NCBI GenBank assembly: GCA_963565915.1
Contig: OY751486.1
Coordinates: 5,084,001 to 5,148,000, forward strand
Reading direction: 5' to 3'
DNA from: Entoloma clypeatum
Lineage: Eukaryota; Basidiomycota; Agaricomycetes; Agaricales; Entolomataceae
Length of the DNA stretch: 64,000 bases
The notes beneath the pieces were generated by a model, which searched no databases, was not told the DNA's origin, and worked only from the letters and a program-made list of their open reading frames with translations. Of the stretch, positions 57,841 through 64,000 are shown piece after piece. Position numbers and translations under genes: made by a program. Position 1 is the first letter of the stretch. Each line of letters begins with the position of its first letter.

Positions 57841-57889
57841 AGGCAAACAAAAGGAGTCAATGCAATCCCCAGTACATGCTGGAATCTGA

Positions 57890-59000
57890 GGACTGCTTAC
57901 TATTTTTTTGACTCAGTCGTCTTCTCAGATTTGTCCTCAGCTTGGGCCGTGCGGGCCTTTGCTTTGGCATCAGAAGACAACTTCTTTGAGCAGTCGGATG
58001 CCCAATGACCCACATTGCCGCAAAACATGCATAAATTATTGTCAAATTGTCGTTGGCGTTCTTGGGGAGTTAATTTCCTGTCTTTGCCAAGTTTGCAGAT
58101 TTTGGGGAGATGGATGACGATTTTTGTTGTTGTCTACATAAGTTTAAAGACTATGTCGGAGGACATGTGGCTTCATCGAAGTCAGATAACGAGTGGCTGT
58201 CGGAGATGCTTAACAGATTTGTCCTCAGCTTGGGCCGCACGGGCCTTTGCTTTGGTGTTAGAAGACGATTTCTTTGAGTAGTCGGAAGCCCGATGACCCA
58301 CACTGCCGCAAAACATGCATAAGTTATTGTCAAATCATCATTGGCATTCTTGGGGAGTTAATTTCCCATCTTTACCAAGTTTGTCGGAGAGGGTGGATTT
58401 CAGAGAGGTGGATGACAATTTTTGTTGTTGTTGCAAGTTGGGTTTAGACGATGAAGTGGGGGTATGTTTCTTGTTGGATTTGTTGGATTTGTTGGACTTC
58501 AGAGTGGATTTGTTGGAGGAGCACAATTTCTCATGTTGACATTCCAAGTAGCAAGCATCAATGTTATGGGCTATTATCTTCAACTCAGCCAGAGTCTTAG
58601 GTTTGGGGTAGGTCCCTAAAACATCTTTGATATGTTCCACTAAACCAGTGTAGTACCAATATTGGAGCACGCCGTCATCCCACTGCATGTGAGCAGAAAG
58701 ACGTTTGAAGTCCATGTTGTAACATAGGATCTTCTGATTGTTGCGCATCTGAAGGTGATCCAGACTATCCTCTGCTTCTCCGGTCCAAATTCAGATCAGA
58801 GGATGTGCACAAAGGCAGACCAATCGTCCAACCACACAGTGTCGTCATTGGATTCTCCCAAGAGGCTGGGCTCAAATCCTTTAGAGTCCTTTGCCTTTTG
58901 CTTCTCAAGATACCACTTGGGGGCTTGGCCCTCCTTTCTGTTGAGACGACATGTGAGTCTGACGACTACATCCACAGGCCCAAACATAAAACGCGCAAGG
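57890..59000 (-). pseudogene. Ty3/gypsy gag relic with internal tandem duplication
   Basis: Minus strand. RNNQKILCYNMDFKRLSAHM, WYYTGLVEHIKDVLGTYPKP and KLGKDGKLTPQEC are close to the plus-strand gypsy gag at 61.5-61.9 kb. The zinc-knuckle end (CMFCGSVGHRASD, last Cys changed to Tyr) is present twice, at about 57917-58100 and 58205-58390. Confidence 0.75.
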
Positions 59001-59039
59001 AGAGGTGATACGATGCCATCAAGACAAAGGAGTGATGCT

Positions 59040-59307
59040 GACTATTGACCCACATGGGATCTCAAGAGAACAAGCTACAGAATACAAAGGAAAGTAGGCT
59101 ACTTATATATGTAAATACCATGAGGCATCAATGAGGTGCACAGTAAATAAGCCTGTTCTAGAATAACATGTGTCTAACATGAGGTAGGATAAGGTAAAGG
59201 TTTCAGATAAGATAGGATAAGATCAAGAGATAGGATAAGACGAGATAAGATAAAGAGATAAGATAAAAATGAGATTAGATAATAGGATAAGATAAGAGCG
59301 ATCATAA
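59040..59307 (-). repeat. LTR-like sequence with AGATAAGATA runs
   Basis: Starts TGTTATGATCGCTC on the minus strand and interrupts the gag below. Related to 55738-55955. Confidence 0.55.
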
Positions 59308-59971
59308 CACTTTCCGCCTCCCTTGGCGAAGCAAGTATCCTTGGTATGGCCCTTTTTTTTACAATTAGGACATTGTTTAATTTCTTTGCCTTTCCCCTTT
59401 TGCTTATCCCCATAGTCCTTTCCCGATTTGGAATGCGCAGACATCATTGCCACGTTCAATTTATTGACATTTTCTGCAATCACTTTTGCGCTAGCCTCCT
59501 CATTGAGGTACCAAATGAGGTCCGTACTTGTGAGCGGGTTTGCTGAGGTACAAGCAGTGGTACTGAGGGTTATGAGGAGAGGTCGATAAAGAGGGGCAAG
59601 GGACATGGAGGTACATATATAATTAACAAACAATTTGTCAGAGATGGGTTGACCAATCTTGGCTAGGCACTCGTGTATGTCCTTGAGGTTCGTAAGGTGA
59701 GTGCGCATGATGTCTCCTTCAGTAAAATGGGAATTTTGCAAACACGTTAACAGTTCTGTGACAAACATCGACCCTTTATTTGCTGGATTGAGGTCAACTT
59801 TTTCCAGACCTCGGAGGCGGTTTTTTCGCCTTTAATCTGAGGGAAAGTGGATTTGTCAATGGTGCCATAGATGGTTTCACGAACCTGTGCTTGATGTTGT
59901 TCCCATAGGTCAATTAAGTCTTTGTGAGCTGTGACTTCCCCCTCTGTCAGGACAGTGGTGGATTTAGGCAT
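59308..59971 (-). pseudogene. Copia-type gag relic
   Basis: Minus strand from the ATG at 59971: DLWEQHQAQVRETIYGTID, VWKKLTSIQ, then after a frame change near 59765 MFVTELLTCLQNSHFTEGD, and a zinc knuckle CPNCKKKGHTKDTC. The coding sequence ends abruptly at the LTR-like repeat. Confidence 0.75.
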
Positions 59972-60770
59972 TGTAAATTTGTCTCCGGTAAGAATGAGGT
60001 CGACAGGCTTTGGTGCAGTACCAAGAAGGTGATGGCAGAGTTAGTGTTTTGAAGTCCAGTCTCAAAGACCTATAACTGGATCAGAACCAGACTGATAAAG
60101 ACTGGTGAAAGACTGGACTGCAGTCTCAAGTTTCAGATTTTTGAGGATTGAAAAGAAGACTGGTTTAACACCAGTCTTGATTTGTGTCATAACCATACAA
60201 TTCATATTCGACTTATCCGACGACTCCGACGATTCATCTGATCCGACATCTGCTCCGACAACACCCCACTTATATTTGATATACTTCTACTACATAACAT
60301 CTCAACCATACTTACAAGTAGACATTGTTGTTCACTTTTTATTTGCTACTCTCCGTACTCCGAATGTTCCAATGGTCAACTCCGATATCTGCACATCACT
60401 TATAGTAATACCGATCGTTCTAGTTCACTATAAATAGTGTACCAAACTTGTCGTAGAACCTCAGTTCAAATATCATATGTTACACCTCATTCGCATCTGT
60501 CTCTACTTGCCTTTGAGCATTCTCTCTGTCACCTCTGCTCATCCGCTCATCCAACATCCACCAATCCGAAATTGAGGACCACGTCAAAGAGGTGGGGCGC
60601 AATGCACAAGTTGAAGCCAGGTCCTTTCTGCCAACATCGCACTTATCGCATCCACTCCTCCGCCACTCTGCTCCGACTCATCCAACATTTTCTGACATTG
60701 AGAAAAATGCTATGTGACAGTATATTTGAACTACCACCATTCTTTGATTTACCCAACAACCTCTACCCAC
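59972..60770. other. Probable upstream LTR/leader of the plus-strand gypsy element
   Basis: No gene. Pyrimidine-rich with recurring TCCGAC/CTCCG words, as in the downstream element. I could not fix LTR ends because the other LTR lies outside the window. Confidence 0.4.
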
Positions 60771-62058
60771 ATGTCTCAAACCCGTAATACAGTTCAAACA
60801 ACTAGGACTGCTCGTGCAGCAGCAGAACATTCATCATCCACACCACGCTCTGCTTTTCTTCAAGGAACACGCAATGTAACCATTACCCCTTGAGGAACCA
60901 CAGCATCATCATCTGCTCCTACCCCCGGACCATCCATTCCTCCACCTTCTTCCAATCAGCTTCCACCACTTCCCCCCAGTTCTCCAAACCCACCAACGGA
61001 ACCCTCTGCACCTCTAAATTCTGGCTTATTCGGCGGACCTCCAGGAGGATCTCCTCCTTCCAACGGTAGTTTACATGGAGATTTGGACGACTCCGATTCC
61101 AATCCAGATCAGGAACCCAACCTAGCTGAAGCCATTCTGCTCATGACCAAAGAGTTGAAATGTCGTGAAACAAAGAAGAAAAAGTTGTATGCCAATGAAC
61201 CGGATACCTTCGACAGATCCAATCCGCGCAAACTCTCCGCATTCATTTTACAATGCAAACTTTACTTCTCCGACAACGACAACTTCAACTCAGAACATTC
61301 CAAAGTCAACTTTGCCATGTCTTACTTCTGAGGCACAGCACACACTCAAATTTTTTGAACCCTTCATTCTTGACGATAATGAACCCAATTGGCAGGGTTC
61401 TTTCCCCAACTTCATCCAACTTCTCCGCTCCGAGTTTGGTACTATTGACCCTCAGGGCGAAGCCAAAGAACAGTTGGACAACCTATGGATGAAGGAAAAT
61501 CAAAAGATATTGAAGTACAACGTTGAATTCCAACATCTTGCTACCAAGACTGACTGGGATGAAAACTCTCTCCGACACCGCTACTATGTCGGACTTCCTG
61601 ATCCGATCAAGGACATCCTCTCCCAACAACCCAAGATCAAGTCTTTACCAGACCTACAATCCGCGGCTCATACTATTGACACTCGCTACTGGGAACGTCA
61701 ACGAGAGAAATACAGAACTGATAAACCCACTCCCAAGTCCGACAAGAAACAATCTGCTCCGAACCAATCCACCGCACAAACATCATCAACCAAACCCTCC
61801 ACTCTCACTACCGCTTCTGCTTCCACATCTGCTCCAAAACCCGACCTCTCCAGTAAATTAGGCAAAGATGGCAAACTGACGTATCAAGAATGCAAACGTC
61901 GTTTCGATAATAACCTTTGCTTATTCTGCGGTAGCATTGGACCTGCTGTCAAGGACTGTCCCAAGTCCACCTCCTCCACTTCCAAGGCTAAAGGAAAGGC
62001 CGCCCAAGTCGGCACTCAAGCCAAGGAAAAAGGTAAGGAAATTGAGTCAAAAAAATAG
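60771..62058 (+). pseudogene. gag: Ty3/gypsy Gag, broken
   Basis: Starts MSQTRNTVQTTRTARAAAEH at 60771. An in-frame TGA lies at 60891-60893 (ITP-stop-GTT), then a Pro-rich region, the gag core (PNWQGSFPNFIQLLRSEFG, RHRYYVGLPDPIKDIL) after a one-base frame change near 61325, and a knuckle CLFCGSIGPAVKDC in which the usual His is Pro. Ends at 62058. Confidence 0.82.
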
Positions 62059-62132
62059 GCAGTGGTCCTCATGAAGCACGGTCTGAGGACTGCGTTGACT
62101 CTCTCTGTGCCTCTGCTCCCATCTGACTTAAT

Positions 62133-64000
62133 GTGTCTGCTCTCTCCGATCTGAACTCTTTACATATTAATATCTCATCCTCTTTTTTCTCTTCAGATTT
62201 TGTCCCAGCACTTATTGATTCAGGATCTACCCACTGTTTTATTGACAATAACTTTTCCTCCGCTTATGATCTTCCGACCTCCGCTATTCCGCCTTTAGAA
62301 CTAAAGCTTTTCGATGGTTCTTCTAACGTGTTTATCACTCAAGTTGTAACAATACCTACTGTATATGTTTTCCTTCAGGTGAATCTTTTGAACAGGATTT
62401 TTATGTTACTCCGCTCGACTCCGCTTCTTCCGGGGTTCTTGGATACAACTGGCTCACCCGCCACAATCCTATGATTGACTGGGTATTGGGCAGTATCACT
62501 TTCCATCCACAGATGCAAAAAGAGTCATTTCCGACATCAACATCAACCTCCTCCCAAGGTAGGACAGCTACGCTTCCTCCTCCGGAACCTCTGATCATAC
62601 CTCCGCAATCTGCTCTGCAGATTTCACTTATTAACGCAGCCACATTTATGAGGGCATGCAAATTGCCTGGTACACAATCCTTTCGACTTCACCTTTCGAC
62701 TCCCTCTGTTTCCGCTCACTCCGCATCTGCTTCCGACACCCCCGACTTGACAAACATACCCAAGGAATACCACAACTATGCTGACGTCTTCAGTAAAGGA
62801 AAAGCAGACACTCTTCCACCACACTGTCCCTACGACCTCAAAATCGAACTCAAAGAGGGTTCCGCTCCTCCGTTCGGTCCGATCTACTCCCTTTCACAAA
62901 CCGAACTCAATGCCCTCCGTGAATTCATTGACGAACATCTCACCATTGGATTCATCCAACCCTCTTCCTCTCTGCACAGTGCTCCCATCCTTTTCGTTCG
63001 TAAAAAGGATGGCTCCCTTCGTCTTTGCGTCGATTTCCATGGTCTTAACAAAATCTCAAAGAAGGACCAATATCCGCTTCCGCTCATATCTGACCTTCTC
63101 CAGACTGCTGGAAAAGCCAGTGTTTATACGGCTCTCGACCTCCGACACACCTATCACCTCGTCCGCACATGACCTGCTCAATAAGTATGTTACCATATAT
63201 CTCGATGACATCCTCATCTACTCCGACTCTCCCTCCAAGCATCGGAAGCATGTCTGCAAAGTCCTCCGACGTCTCCAACAACATGGCTTATACGCGTGTG
63301 CAGACAAATGCGAGTTTTCTACGGATACTGTTGAATACCTTGGCTTTATCCTCTCTCCGACAGGCCTCCGCATGTCGGATAAGAAAGTCAAAATTATTCA
63401 AGATTGGCCTGAACCAAGGAAGGTCAAAGATATTCAATCTTTCTTAGGTTTTGCCAATTTTTATTGTTGATTCATTCCTTACTACTCCGAAATCACCGTT
63501 CCGCTCACTCGACTCACCCGCAAAAACACACAATGGCACTTCTCCGACTCCGCTCGCGAATCTTTCAAAACTTTGAAGAAAGCCTTTACCACGGCACCTG
63601 TTCTTACGCATTGGATTCCTGACAGCCCTATTATCGTCGAAACCGATGCCTCCGACTACGCTTTGGGTGTGATCCTCTCCATCCGCACCTCCAACGATGA
63701 AATCCATCCGGTCGCTTTCCACTCCCACACCTTTACACCTCCTGAGTTAAACTATGACACCCACGACAAAGAACTATTAGCGATCCACGATGCATTCAAG
63801 GTTTGGCATCACTACCTTGAAGGCTCCGCTGCTCCAATCGATGTCATAACGGACCACAAAAATCTTGAGTACTTTTCTACTACCAAGGTTTTATCACATC
63901 GACAAGCTTGTTGGTCCAAATACCTCTGCCAGTTCAATCTCGTCACCCGCTTCCGCCCTGGCCATTTAGGTACGAAGCCCAATCTTTTAAGTAGACAATG
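62133..64000 (+). pseudogene. pol: Ty3/gypsy Pol, broken and cut by the window end
   Basis: Protease ALIDSGSTHCFIDNNF, then reverse transcriptase (PILFVRKKDGSLRLCVDFHG, YLDDILIYSDS) and RNase H (VETDASDYALGVILS, VITDHKNLEYFST). About 50 residues are missing between YHLVRT (63170) and YVTIYLDD, including the template-grip region. At 63465-63470 the conserved FYRRFI reads FYC-stop-FI, matching two C-to-T changes. A frame shift lies near 62400-62470. Confidence 0.85.

Noticed and set aside
56475..57850. Open frames over 120 codons in the minisatellite
   Set aside because: Caused by a repeat period divisible by three; present on both strands and in several frames.
1..64000. tRNA and rRNA genes
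   Set aside because: I saw no cloverleaf-like sequence or rRNA segment, but a covariance-model scan would be needed to exclude a tRNA.

Overview
The window comes from a filamentous basidiomycete, most likely an Agaricomycete. The host genes are cut by many 45-65 nt GT-AG introns (one looks GC-AG). The mobile DNA carries a KDZ transposase (Kyakuja/Dileera/Zisupton class) next to a TET/JBP dioxygenase, a combination known from mushroom-forming fungi. All calls are from reading the sequence; exon models were built by hand from splice signals, frame continuity and family resemblance.

Host region (1-15.76 kb): a dihydrofolate synthase/folylpolyglutamate synthase gene (minus, cut by the window start) is divergent from a TATA-driven gene for a secreted repeat protein with Kex2-type sites. 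Then come a Vps68/TMEM50-like membrane protein (minus), a glycine-rich conserved basidiomycete protein (plus), a 12-exon protein-kinase-like gene that has lost the DFG aspartate (plus), a GNAT acetyltransferase (minus), a small cysteine-rich secreted protein (minus), and a Gfa/CENP-V zinc enzyme (minus) with a truncated copy of its 3' end nearby.

Giant transposon (15,767-43,703; about 27.9 kb): this is the main discovery. A plus-strand gene of a common basidiomycete family stops at 15,766 and resumes in frame at 43,712. Both junctions carry the same 8 bp (GACTAAGT), and the inserted DNA has imperfect inverted repeats of about 120 bp at its ends. Inside are a KDZ transposase (8 exons, D/D/E residues present, one in-frame TGA), a TET/JBP dioxygenase, a Ulp1-type SUMO protease, two related Zn-cluster/coiled-coil proteins, a large companion protein of a KDZ-linked family, a possible HMG-type protein and a G-protein alpha fragment. 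About thirty copies of a GGGCCCGACGGG-like motif lie throughout the element, in both orientations and even inside coding exons; I see no full copy outside it. The right third also holds about 1.2 kb palindromic units, dispersed repeats and a 200 bp assembly gap.

Right flank (43.7-64 kb): the 3' half of the split gene is followed by nested retroelements. These are a Ty1/copia element with 308-310 bp LTRs (decayed), Ty3/gypsy gag and pol pieces on the minus strand, a solo LTR with AAATG target duplication, a minisatellite interrupted by an inverted copy of that LTR, further gag relics, and a decayed plus-strand Ty3/gypsy element running off the end. Many of the lesions in these elements are in-frame TGA codons where Arg is expected, which suggests CpG deamination.
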